DNA of 5,456 nt from Cyclobacteriaceae bacterium. Lineage in GTDB: Bacteria > Bacteroidota > Bacteroidia > Cytophagales > Cyclobacteriaceae. The translations under genes and the position numbers were made by a program. Under the pieces are notes generated by a model. That model was not told the DNA's origin, searched no databases, and saw only the letters and a list, made by a program, of their open reading frames with translations. The DNA is taken from contig JAOUKG010000241.1 of NCBI GenBank assembly GCA_029882725.1, forward strand, positions 1-5,456, in the 5' to 3' direction. Below are positions 1-5,456 of the stretch, piece after piece (position 1 is the first letter of the stretch; each line of letters starts with the position of its first letter).

Positions 1-288
1 TTCTCTTTGTCTTATTTTATTTTCATTCGTAATAATCAGGTTTTTCTTCCTGTTCATTTCATCTTCAAATTCTGATTTCAATCTCAGGAATTTTTCTTTT
101 GCTTCAAGAATTTTATCCTTTTTGATATTTTCACCTGCAAGTTCTGCTTCTTTTAGAATTGCATCGGCTTTTTCCTCCAGATCTTTGTTTTTGTTTTTCT
201 GTACAGTAGAAGAAATTATCCTATTTATTATGACACCTACAACCAAGCCAACGGCCAAGGCAATTAGTAACAATATTGTTGAATCCAT
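1..288 (-). CDS. rny: Ribonuclease Y, N-terminal part (gene runs off the left edge)
   Basis: This is the first 96 codons of an RNase Y, the membrane-anchored endoribonuclease that initiates mRNA decay. The start is the ATG at 288, giving MDSTILLLIALAVGLVVGVI. Residues about 4-22 form one hydrophobic membrane anchor. From about residue 33 onward the chain is a long charged coiled coil rich in Lys, Glu and Ala (segments such as ADAILKEAELAGENIKKDKI and LEAKEKFLRLKSEFEDEMNR). This anchor followed by a coiled coil is the standard RNase Y N-terminus, and the phrase A-x-x-I-L-K-E-A-E followed by KKDKILEAKEKF is typical of the family. The KH RNA-binding and HD catalytic domains, which carry the activity, would lie outside the window, so the identification rests on the N-terminus. 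It follows zapA after 50 bases with no terminator between them, so it is probably the last visible gene of the pheT unit. Another membrane-anchored coiled-coil protein is the main alternative. Confidence 0.85.
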   Translation of the reverse strand, partial: MDSTILLLIALAVGLVVGVIINRIISSTVQKNKNKDLEEKADAILKEAELAGENIKKDKILEAKEKFLRLKSEFEDEMNRKKNLIITNENKIRQRE

Positions 289-338
289 ATATACTCTTTA
301 TTTATAGTTAAGAGCATTGTAGGATAGTAGGGATGTGA

Positions 339-632
339 TTAGCTTTTGGAAAGAGTATTTTCAATTAATTGATTTAAAGATTCTATACGGGAAATGTAAT
401 GATCTGACTTTTGCTTTTCTTTCAAATCTTGTCTGATTTGCTTTACATTACAATCAAAAGAAACCATAGCCAATAAGTCTTGTTTGTCGTCTATACCAAA
501 TTGTGACCTAAACAACTTCATCTTTTCATTCACCTTACTTGCCGCTAAACGAACGTTTTCCTCTTCCTCAGGAACCACCTTCATGGGATATTCCCTGCTT
601 GCAATTTTTATACGGAAAGAAAGTTCATTCAT
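339..632 (-). CDS. zapA: Cell division protein ZapA
   Basis: A 97-residue ZapA-family protein. ZapA binds FtsZ filaments in the cytoplasm and promotes their bundling into the Z ring. The N-terminal globular head is clear: FRIKIASREYPMKVVPEEEE at about residues 6-25, then NVRLAASKVNEKM, which matches the family pattern I-x-IA-(G/S)REYP followed by EEE and VR-x-AA. The segment DKQDLLAMVSFD at about 49-60 is the second family hallmark (D-x-QD-x-LAM). Residues about 62-95 are the C-terminal helix that forms a dimeric coiled coil. Length is normal for the family. The ATG at 632 is chosen because the conserved strand begins five residues later; an AAAGAG sequence lies about 10-12 bases upstream. 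It lies 16 bases after the small coiled-coil gene and 50 bases before rny, so co-transcription is likely. Confidence 0.92.
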   Translation of the reverse strand: MNELSFRIKIASREYPMKVVPEEEENVRLAASKVNEKMKLFRSQFGIDDKQDLLAMVSFDCNVKQIRQDLKEKQKSDHYISRIESLNQLIENTLSKS

Positions 633-648
633 TGTAGCGAAACTCTTT

Positions 649-945
649 TTATATATCTAATTTATTTCTACCCAACTGGGTAATACATTTATCAATTATT
701 TGGATATTTTCCTCTATCCTTTCTTTAAGCTTATCTGCATCTTCTCCTATCGGACCAATGCCTTTTACAATTTTAGTGATTTTGCTCTTATTTTGAAAGT
801 CTTTTATTAATTCCTCTTGTTTTGCCAGTTTAATTTTCAGGACTGTGTTTTCTTCACGGGCCTTCGACAGCTCGGTAACTAGTTCGGAAATGTTGTTTTC
901 CAAAGCAATTAATGCATCTTCAAGTTTCCTTTCTGGCTGCTCCAT
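649..945 (-). CDS. Small coiled-coil protein, candidate ZapA partner (ZapB-like)
   Basis: A 98-residue cytoplasmic protein with no signal peptide or membrane segment. Residues about 5-55 form a continuous amphipathic helix suited to a coiled coil (ALIALENNISELVTELSKAR, then EENTVLKIKLAKQEELIKDF). A short conserved-looking block, KITKIVKGIGPIGEDA (about 55-70), is followed by a second helix with the phrase LKERIEENIQIIDKCITQLG (about 73-92). I recall similar C-terminal phrases in unnamed proteins encoded just before zapA in other Bacteroidota, but no function is known to me. The start ATG at 945 directly follows the pheT stop (TAA then ATG), and AGGGAG in the last pheT codons can serve as ribosome binding site, so translation is probably coupled to pheT. 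Its position 16 bases ahead of zapA and its ZapB-like architecture suggest a role at the division septum; that role is inference. The gene itself is well supported, the function is not. Confidence 0.85.
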   Translation of the reverse strand: MEQPERKLEDALIALENNISELVTELSKAREENTVLKIKLAKQEELIKDFQNKSKITKIVKGIGPIGEDADKLKERIEENIQIIDKCITQLGRNKLDI

Positions 946-3360
946 TTACTCCCTAATTATAGCTCCCAGGTTAGTTTTAAATGCTTGCATGAGCCTATTC
1001 ATTGTTTTATCTATTTCCTTTTCGCTCAACGTTTTCTTTTTATCTTGTAAGATAAATGAAATAGCATAGGCTTTTTTTCCTTCTCCTATTTTCTCTCCTC
1101 TGTACACATCAAACACGTCAATTTTTTTCAATAAAAACCCACAATTCTTCTTTGCCGTTTTTTCAACCTGCCCAAAATCAACAGATTCATCCAAAACCAA
1201 TGACAAATCTCTTTTTACTTCAGGGAATTTAGGAACTTCCTCAATAGTAAGTGCCGATTTATATCCCTTTAGCAATTTATCAATATTTATTTCAGCATAA
1301 AATACTTCATTCTTAATTTCAAAATATTTCAATATATTATTTGATACACTTCCTATAGTGGCTACAGGTCTGGTATTTACATCAAATTGAAGTCCATATT
1401 TCAGTATATCGGAACTGCTGGGTGTTGTATCAATATCGCCGGCTGAAACCTTTTGGATTACTTTATAAACCACATTAGAAAGGTCGAAAAAAGAAGCCTT
1501 TTTAGCTTTTTCATTCCAGTTTCCAACCTGAAAATCACCGGAAACTACAAGAGAAAGCCAGTTTTGTTCATTATATCCATCACTTTCTTTGTGGTAGGTT
1601 TTCCCAAACTCAAAGAATTTAACGTTGTTTTGTTTATGACTGTTATTATAGGCCACAACTTCCAATTGATGAAACAGCATGGTTTGCCTCATCACTTCCA
1701 GGTCTTCACTAAGTTTATTCAAAATCACAACTTGTCGATCTGGAACAATCCCCGTTGAAAGTTTTGCGTATTCAGGATTAGTAAGTGAATTAGTTATTGT
1801 TTCGTGAAATCCCAAGGAAGATAATAGCCCGCCCAAATCTTTTACTATTTCCTGTTTATTTACCTCAGGGTAACTCGCCAAATAGGTGCTACCTACATTT
1901 TTAGAAATAGGAATATTGTTAAAACCGTAGATTCTCAATACCTCTTCAATTACATCGGCCTCCCTGTACACATCCGATCTATACGGTGGCACCAAAGCGA
2001 CAAACCCATCTTCATCTATATTGGTTAATTCAATATCCAAATGATTAAGGATTTCCTTCACTTTTTCCGGTGAAACGTGGATACCAATTAACCGGTCAAT
2101 ATTCTTAAATTTCACCTTTACCTCGAAGGGCTTCACCGGTTCAGGGTAAACATCCATCACTTCCGAAACAATATTTGCCCCGGCCAATTCTTTCATCATT
2201 AAAGCAGCTCTTTTTGCTGCATAGACTGTAATATTTGGGTCACAACCTCTTTCGTACCGGAAAGCCGCATCGGTTTTTAAGCTATGTTTTAGAGAAGTCC
2301 GGCGAATATAATCTGCTGAGAAGTATGCACTTTCCAGAAAAATTCTTTTTGTAGAATCTTTAATCCCTGATTTTATACCTCCAAATACACCTGCAATACA
2401 CATCCCTTCCTCTTCGTTACAAATCATCAAATCTGTATCTGCCAGTTTTCTTTCTTGTTCATCCAGAGTGGTAAACGTACTTCCTTCTTTTAAAGTTTTA
2501 ACAATTACCTTGTTTCCAATAATTGCATCTGCATCAAAAGCATGCAAAGGTTGACCTGTTTCATGAAGTACGAAGTTGGTTATATCAACGATGTTATTGA
2601 TTGATTTAATGCCGATGGCAGCCAGCTTATCTTTAAGCCATTTTGGAGACTCCTTTACAGTTACATTTTCCAAGGATACTGAAGTATATCTTGGGCAAGC
2701 CTCTGTATTTTCAACAATTACTTCAGGTACCTTTCCTATAAAATCCGGCTTAAATCCTTCAACAGAAGGCCTGTGTATACCTCTGTTTAAAACAGCTTTA
2801 AGATCACGGGCTACACCGATATGAGAAGTTGCATCCCCTCTGTTTGGGGTAAGTCCTATTTCAAACACAAGGTCATTATATCCTTTGAAATATTCAGTTG
2901 CAGGGGTACCGTTGGGCAAATCTGTTTGCAAAACAATTACACCACTATGATCTTCACCTATCCCTATTTCATCCTCGGCGCAAATCATGCCATTGGATTC
3001 CTCACCCCTAATTTTGGCACGTTTCAACTTAAAAGGTTCCCCGCCGCTGGGATGCAATACCGAATTAACCGGAGCTACAATGACTTTTTGCCCCTTAGCT
3101 ACATTAGGAGCACCACAGACAATTTGGTTAATTTCATCGTTCCCGATATCCACCCGTGTCAGTTTTAGTTTATCTGCATTCGGATGATTTTCACATTCCA
3201 ACACTTCACCAATAACCAAACCTTCTAGTGAACCTTTCTGTGTAGTAAATTCCAACACCTTTTCCACTTCCAAACCAGTTGCGGTTAGAATATCTGAAAC
3301 CTGTTCCACTTTTTCAGGCAGGTCAATATAATCTTTTAGCCAATTCAGGGATATTTTCAT
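946..3360 (-). CDS. pheT: Phenylalanine--tRNA ligase beta subunit
   Basis: An 804-residue, full-length PheT. With PheS it forms the alpha2-beta2 enzyme that charges tRNA-Phe in the cytoplasm. Domains in order: N-terminal MKISLNWLKDYIDLP; an OB-fold tRNA-binding domain at about 42-155 (GEVLECENHPNADKLKLTRV); the TPNRGD segment at 171-176; the B3/B4 editing domain at about 215-395, with PLHAFD (His273) and FLESAYF (Glu343), which line up with the E. coli editing residues His265 and Glu334; the B5 domain at about 410-482, ending DVYREADVIEEVLRIYGFNN; the synthetase-like core at about 485-700; and the C-terminal FDX-ACB anticodon-binding domain at about 709-804 (KFPEVKRDLSLVLDES). No truncation or frameshift is visible. 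The ATG at 3360 gives the canonical N-terminus. pheS is not next to it: the upstream neighbour is a DUF1684 gene 73 bases away, consistent with the unlinked pheS/pheT arrangement common in Bacteroidota. No attenuator or leader peptide is apparent in the 73-base gap. Confidence 0.98.
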   Translation of the reverse strand: MKISLNWLKDYIDLPEKVEQVSDILTATGLEVEKVLEFTTQKGSLEGLVIGEVLECENHPNADKLKLTRVDIGNDEINQIVCGAPNVAKGQKVIVAPVNSVLHPSGGEPFKLKRAKIRGEESNGMICAEDEIGIGEDHSGVIVLQTDLPNGTPATEYFKGYNDLVFEIGLTPNRGDATSHIGVARDLKAVLNRGIHRPSVEGFKPDFIGKVPEVIVENTEACPRYTSVSLENVTVKESPKWLKDKLAAIGIKSINNIVDITNFVLHETGQPLHAFDADAIIGNKVIVKTLKEGSTFTTLDEQERKLADTDLMICNEEEGMCIAGVFGGIKSGIKDSTKRIFLESAYFSADYIRRTSLKHSLKTDAAFRYERGCDPNITVYAAKRAALMMKELAGANIVSEVMDVYPEPVKPFEVKVKFKNIDRLIGIHVSPEKVKEILNHLDIELTNIDEDGFVALVPPYRSDVYREADVIEEVLRIYGFNNIPISKNVGSTYLASYPEVNKQEIVKDLGGLLSSLGFHETITNSLTNPEYAKLSTGIVPDRQVVILNKLSEDLEVMRQTMLFHQLEVVAYNNSHKQNNVKFFEFGKTYHKESDGYNEQNWLSLVVSGDFQVGNWNEKAKKASFFDLSNVVYKVIQKVSAGDIDTTPSSSDILKYGLQFDVNTRPVATIGSVSNNILKYFEIKNEVFYAEINIDKLLKGYKSALTIEEVPKFPEVKRDLSLVLDESVDFGQVEKTAKKNCGFLLKKIDVFDVYRGEKIGEGKKAYAISFILQDKKKTLSEKEIDKTMNRLMQAFKTNLGAIIRE

Positions 3361-3433
3361 TCCTGTATTCTTTGTTTAATACGAGGGACAAAATAAATGA
3401 TTTAAGAGCAAAAGACAGTCTGAAATTGCAAAT

Positions 3434-4042
3434 TTATTTGATATAGGCCATTTCTCCTGCCTTTACTGGTATTGAAATTTTGTTTTCACGCGGTGGAATT
3501 GGACAACTAAATTCCTCATTGTATGCGCAGTATGGGTTATAAGCCATATTGAAGTCCAATATTACCTTTTGTTGGCCACTGTGATTGATGTCCAGATATC
3601 GACCACCACCGTAGGTTTCCCCTCCATTTGAAGGGTCTGAAAATCCAAGAAACAATTCGTTGTCGCCGGGGGTTGCCGATTTATAAACCAACAATCTTTG
3701 TTTTTGACCCTGTAGGGAAAAGTTGAGGTATCCATACCTAAAGTAGGCTCTCACTTTCCCGTCGGAGGTGGGTAGATCAATTTTATTGATATCATCAATA
3801 GAAATGAAATCGGCGGTCACTTTATACGTTTCATCAACTGGGTAGAATTTTAATTCTGTAAACCCTATTGGATTTTTCAGAAATGGAGAAGATGGGTTGG
3901 CTCTCATGAAATAAGCCAACTCAAGACGATGGTCCTCCAATCTCTGCTTATAAGACAAAGGTTCTGGCGTATCCTGCGTAAAAAAATAATAGCCACTTAA
4001 AAGTCCTATAATCACCAGGACGGGTATCATATACGTTTTCAT
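3434..4042 (-). CDS. DUF1684 family protein, membrane-anchored
   Basis: A 202-residue protein of the DUF1684 family, whose biochemical role is not established. Residues about 4-21 (MIPVLVIIGLLSGYYFF) are a hydrophobic signal or anchor segment without a lipobox cysteine, so the protein is probably exported or held at the outer face of the inner membrane. Family hallmarks are in the second half: LGFSDPSNGGETYGGGRYLD at about 132-151 and DFNMAYNPYCAYNEEFSCPI at about 163-182, with Cys172 and Cys180, then PPREN and a KAGEMAY tail. The start at 4042 is chosen over an upstream in-frame ATG at 4180 because the longer reading adds 46 residues ahead of the anchor and overlaps the end of radC. AAGGAG lies only 2 bases upstream of 4042, which is short; the next ATG at 4030 would be 14 bases from it. 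A Bacteroidota-type promoter lies in the gap to radC. Confidence 0.9.
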   Translation of the reverse strand: MKTYMIPVLVIIGLLSGYYFFTQDTPEPLSYKQRLEDHRLELAYFMRANPSSPFLKNPIGFTELKFYPVDETYKVTADFISIDDINKIDLPTSDGKVRAYFRYGYLNFSLQGQKQRLLVYKSATPGDNELFLGFSDPSNGGETYGGGRYLDINHSGQQKVILDFNMAYNPYCAYNEEFSCPIPPRENKISIPVKAGEMAYIK

Positions 4043-4044
4043 AT

Positions 4045-4050
4045 CTCCTT
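4045..4050 (-). promoter_or_regulatory. Shine-Dalgarno-like AAGGAG before the DUF1684 gene
   Basis: On the minus strand AAGGAG is followed by two bases and then the chosen ATG at 4042. It supports a start in this area rather than the far upstream ATG at 4180. The spacing fits neither nearby ATG ideally (2 bases to 4042, 14 bases to 4030), so it does not decide between them. Confidence 0.4.
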
Positions 4051-4074
4051 TTCTTATTTCATTGCTATTCCACA

Positions 4075-4104
4075 CAAATTTACGATAGGGTTTGGAATAA
4101 GAAA
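4075..4104 (-). promoter_or_regulatory. Candidate Bacteroidota promoter for the DUF1684 gene
   Basis: Read on the minus strand, TAAATTTG (4082-4075) is an exact match to the Bacteroidota -7 consensus TAnnTTTG. Eighteen bases upstream is TTTC (4104-4101), one mismatch from the -33 element TTTG, at a spacing normal for this sigma factor. Transcription would begin near 4068-4070, leaving a leader of about 27 bases before the ATG at 4042. It lies in the 70-base gap between radC and the DUF1684 gene, which makes the position sensible. In AT-rich DNA such matches also arise by chance. Confidence 0.42.
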
Positions 4105-4112
4105 GCCTACAC

Positions 4113-4805
4113 TCACAATAAACTATTATCGACAAAACTGTAGTACCCCTGATCTGTAAATATGATGTGATCAAATACATTAACAGACAACAATTTTCCT
4201 GATTCTACCAGATTTTTGGTGATTTTTATATCTTCATTGGAAGGTTTCAGGTTCCCGGAGGGGTGATTATGAATTAGAATGATCCCGCTTGCCAACTCTT
4301 CCAACGCTTTTTTAAAAATAATTTTTGGATCCACAACTGTTCCGGCTACACCACCCGAGCTAATTTGTGAAAGGCTTATTACTGCATTTTTTCTGTTTAA
4401 TAAAACAATCCAAAATTCTTCATGCTGTAGATCAAGCAGTTTTTCTTTCACAATTTTATAAACATCACTTGATGATGTGATAACAGGTTTTTGTTGTATT
4501 ATTTGGTCCTTTCTCCTTCGCCCCAATTCCAAAGCACTAATGATAGTAATGGCTCTTACTTTACCAATACCTTTTATTCTTTCCATATCTTTTACTGTCC
4601 AGCGGGCAATTTTTGACAAATCATTATCACCTTCTTCCAGAAGTTTCTTTGCAATGTCCAGAGCAGTGTGATTTTTTGTGCCCGAACCAAGCAATATGGC
4701 AATAAGTTCTGCAGTACTAAGTGAAGTCCTCCCCTTCATTAGTAATTTTTCTCTTGGGCGGTCGTCCTCGGCCCAGTTCTTAATTGTTATATGTGTATTG
4801 TACAT
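4113..4805 (-). CDS. radC: RadC family protein (JAB1/MPN/Mov34 metalloprotein fold)
   Basis: A 230-residue, full-length RadC (UPF0758) protein. The name comes from an old link to DNA repair that has since been questioned; the molecular function of chromosomal copies is unsettled. The N-terminal part carries the usual IKNWAEDDRPREKLLMKG opening (about 8-25), STAELIAILLGSGT (30-43) and a helix-hairpin-helix-like IKGIGKVRAITI (77-88). The C-terminal MPN domain (about 108-228) has the complete metal-binding signature: Glu129/Glu130 in LQHEEFW, His179 and His181 in HNHPSG, and Asp192 ten residues further on (H-x-H-x10-D), so it can be expected to bind zinc. The ATG at 4805 places the conserved DRPREKL at the normal distance. 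The gene stands 70 bases ahead of the DUF1684 gene in the same direction. It looks like the chromosomal housekeeping form; no phage or plasmid genes are seen nearby. Confidence 0.95.
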   Translation of the reverse strand: MYNTHITIKNWAEDDRPREKLLMKGRTSLSTAELIAILLGSGTKNHTALDIAKKLLEEGDNDLSKIARWTVKDMERIKGIGKVRAITIISALELGRRRKDQIIQQKPVITSSSDVYKIVKEKLLDLQHEEFWIVLLNRKNAVISLSQISSGGVAGTVVDPKIIFKKALEELASGIILIHNHPSGNLKPSNEDIKITKNLVESGKLLSVNVFDHIIFTDQGYYSFVDNSLL

Positions 4806-4841
4806 AAAGCAATTATATAACTTTTATTAGTTTATTTATTG

Positions 4842-4859
4842 ATTTTAAACGTTTAAAAT
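4842..4859. promoter_or_regulatory. 18-bp perfect palindrome upstream of radC, possible operator
   Basis: ATTTTAAACGTTTAAAAT is its own reverse complement over 18 bases with no spacer, and lies 37 bases upstream of the radC start. A short perfect palindrome with a central CG (AAACGTTT) resembles operators of dimeric regulators such as the LacI family. Its AT richness makes chance occurrence possible, and no regulator gene is in the window, so the operator role is inference. Confidence 0.35.
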
Positions 4860-4861
4860 GA

Positions 4862-4894
4862 TTTAGAGGGTTTAGAGGGTTTAGAGGGTTTAGA
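4862..4894. repeat. 9-bp tandem repeat, three and two-thirds copies of TTTAGAGGG
   Basis: TTTAGAGGG occurs exactly at 4862-4870, 4871-4879 and 4880-4888, followed by the partial copy TTTAGA at 4889-4894 before the pattern breaks. Copies are identical, which suggests recent expansion or slippage. It sits just upstream of the palindrome and 57 bases from the radC start, so copy number could change spacing in the radC upstream region. The plus strand has three regularly spaced GGG runs, one short of an intramolecular G-quadruplex. Confidence 0.9.
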
Positions 4895-5160
4895 CCTTGT
4901 TGGATGTTAGGAATTAGCTGGTTAGTTGTTTTTTGTTATAATATATTCTGCGATATTATTAACCAATTAGAAAGTCCTTTTTCAATTCTGGAAATTGAGA
5001 ACAACAAGTTACTCCCCATCTCCAAATGGAACGAAAAGAAATTTTGGATAGGGGGTCCGGTGAATTCCCGAAGGGTCAAAGAGATTGTGAGCAGCTTTCT
5101 GGTGCTTTGAATCACGAATTTACACGGAATATAAAGGGAGTTACGCGGAGAGGCCTTTTT

Positions 5161-5186
5161 ATACCATTTACTGGTATCAAGTAAAT
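5161..5186. repeat. Two overlapping short hairpins
   Basis: ATACCA (5161-5166) can pair with TGGTAT (5172-5177) around a 5-base loop, and ATTTACT (5166-5172) can pair with AGTAAAT (5180-5186) around a 7-base loop. The two share bases and so exclude each other. Stems are 6-7 bp and AT-rich, hence weak. No nearby gene or leader makes a regulatory switch likely; it is recorded as visible structure only. Confidence 0.3.
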
Positions 5187-5401
5187 CCCCAGAGAGTTGT
5201 AAGCTTTTACGAATCCATGGGCTTGTAATGCTGTAATTCTTGAATTTTTCCCTTTTTGGTAAAGAATCCTTTTTTTTTAGCAGCCCCCTACATGAAAAAC
5301 ACATGCCATAAGTAAATGGAATTGAGTATACTTCAGAATATTCGACACAAAATAATTTTGAATATAAAAAATCATATTATATATTTAAAATATTATATAA
5401 C

Positions 5402-5428
5402 AAAAAAAACCGCACTAAGGCGGTTTTT
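5402..5428 (-). terminator. Rho-independent terminator, usable from both strands
   Basis: A 9-bp stem AAAAACCGC (5405-5413) and GCGGTTTTT (5420-5428) closes a 6-base loop. On the minus strand the hairpin is followed by a run of eight T (complement of 5409-5402); on the plus strand five T form the end of the stem. Both directions therefore look functional, the minus direction slightly better. With no gene to its left on the plus strand, it most likely ends a minus-strand gene lying beyond the right edge. One minus frame from 5456 reads to a TAA at 5429-5427, but only nine codons are visible, too few to call a gene. It also separates radC transcription from that neighbour. Confidence 0.8.
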
Positions 5429-5456
5429 AAATATTATTATGACGTAACTCCTTATG

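Larger units (their letters stand above)
4806..5456. other. Gene-free right flank, about 650 bases
   Basis: I see no convincing gene here. Two overlapping open frames exist on opposite strands (plus 4904-5110, minus 5304-4936), but neither has a recognisable domain, a clear ribosome binding site or a conserved motif. No tRNA or rRNA is apparent. Contents from left to right: an AT-rich leader next to radC, the 18-bp palindrome, the 9-bp tandem repeat, a stretch of mixed composition (about 4895-5300), an AT-rich tract with several short palindromes (about 5330-5400) and a terminator hairpin. The radC promoter must lie somewhere in the left part, but I found no good two-part match: CAATTATA at 4810-4817 is one mismatch from the -7 element and has no -33 partner. 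The flank could hold a decayed gene, a small RNA or a short non-coding repeat element. Confidence 0.6.

Noticed and set aside
289..338. 6S RNA gene next to zapA, as found beside zapA in enterobacteria
   Set aside because: Only 50 bases separate zapA from rny, far too short for a 6S RNA.
2821..3168. Plus-strand open frame of 115 codons inside pheT
   Set aside because: It lies wholly within the well-conserved pheT coding sequence on the other strand and has no recognisable domain; it is a shadow frame, as are the other plus-strand frames inside pheT, radC and rny.
3361..3433. Promoter or attenuator for pheT in the 73-base gap
   Set aside because: TTATTTTG on the minus strand is one mismatch from the -7 consensus, but the nearest TTTG is only 12 bases upstream, too close for a -33 element. 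No Phe-rich leader frame and no GC-containing hairpin were found, so no site is called.
4043..4180. N-terminal extension of the DUF1684 protein from an ATG at 4180
   Set aside because: The extension overlaps the end of radC, precedes the hydrophobic anchor with 46 unconserved-looking residues, and includes the candidate promoter and the AAGGAG site; the start at 4042 fits the family better.
4904..5110. Plus-strand open frame of 68 codons in the right flank
   Set aside because: No ribosome binding site, no known motif and overlap with an opposite open frame; IGGPV briefly recalled YqgE/AlgH proteins but the surrounding residues do not match that family.
5353..5360. TAATTTTG as a plus-strand promoter for a small RNA ending at the hairpin
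   Set aside because: The -7 element matches, but the nearest upstream TTG (5322-5324) is 28 bases away and the resulting transcript would be only about 60 bases with no structure other than the terminator.

Overview
The window looks like a stretch of a low-GC Bacteroidota chromosome, probably from a flavobacterium. Three things suggest this: the protein sequences (a Bacteroidota-type RNase Y N-terminus, ZapA, a long PheT and a DUF1684 protein), the gene order pheT - small coiled-coil protein - zapA - rny, and a -7 element of the TAnnTTTG type ahead of one gene. The assignment rests on recognised families and sequence style only; no database search was possible.

All six supported genes lie on the minus strand, so transcription runs from right to left. 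From about 5456 down to 4806 is a roughly 650-base stretch with no convincing gene. It holds a strong hairpin terminator at its right edge, an AT-rich block, a 9-bp tandem repeat and an 18-bp perfect palindrome close to radC. Then come radC (4805-4113, JAB1/MPN-type protein), a membrane-anchored DUF1684 protein (4042-3434) with a plausible promoter of its own, pheT (3360-946, phenylalanyl-tRNA synthetase beta chain), a 98-residue coiled-coil protein (945-649) that begins immediately after the pheT stop, zapA (632-339, FtsZ-ring protein), and the first 96 codons of rny (288 to beyond the left edge, membrane-anchored RNase Y).

The left half reads as one tightly packed unit joining translation (PheT), cell division (ZapA and a candidate ZapB-like partner) and mRNA decay (RNase Y). 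Gaps are 0, 16 and 50 bases after pheT, with no terminator seen between them. radC and the DUF1684 gene are co-oriented but more loosely spaced. The coding part is conserved housekeeping material. The less explained parts are the small coiled-coil protein and the gene-free right flank, whose short repeats and 12-bp inverted repeat deserve a comparison with other loci of the same genome. I did not find clear evidence of a new multi-gene system.
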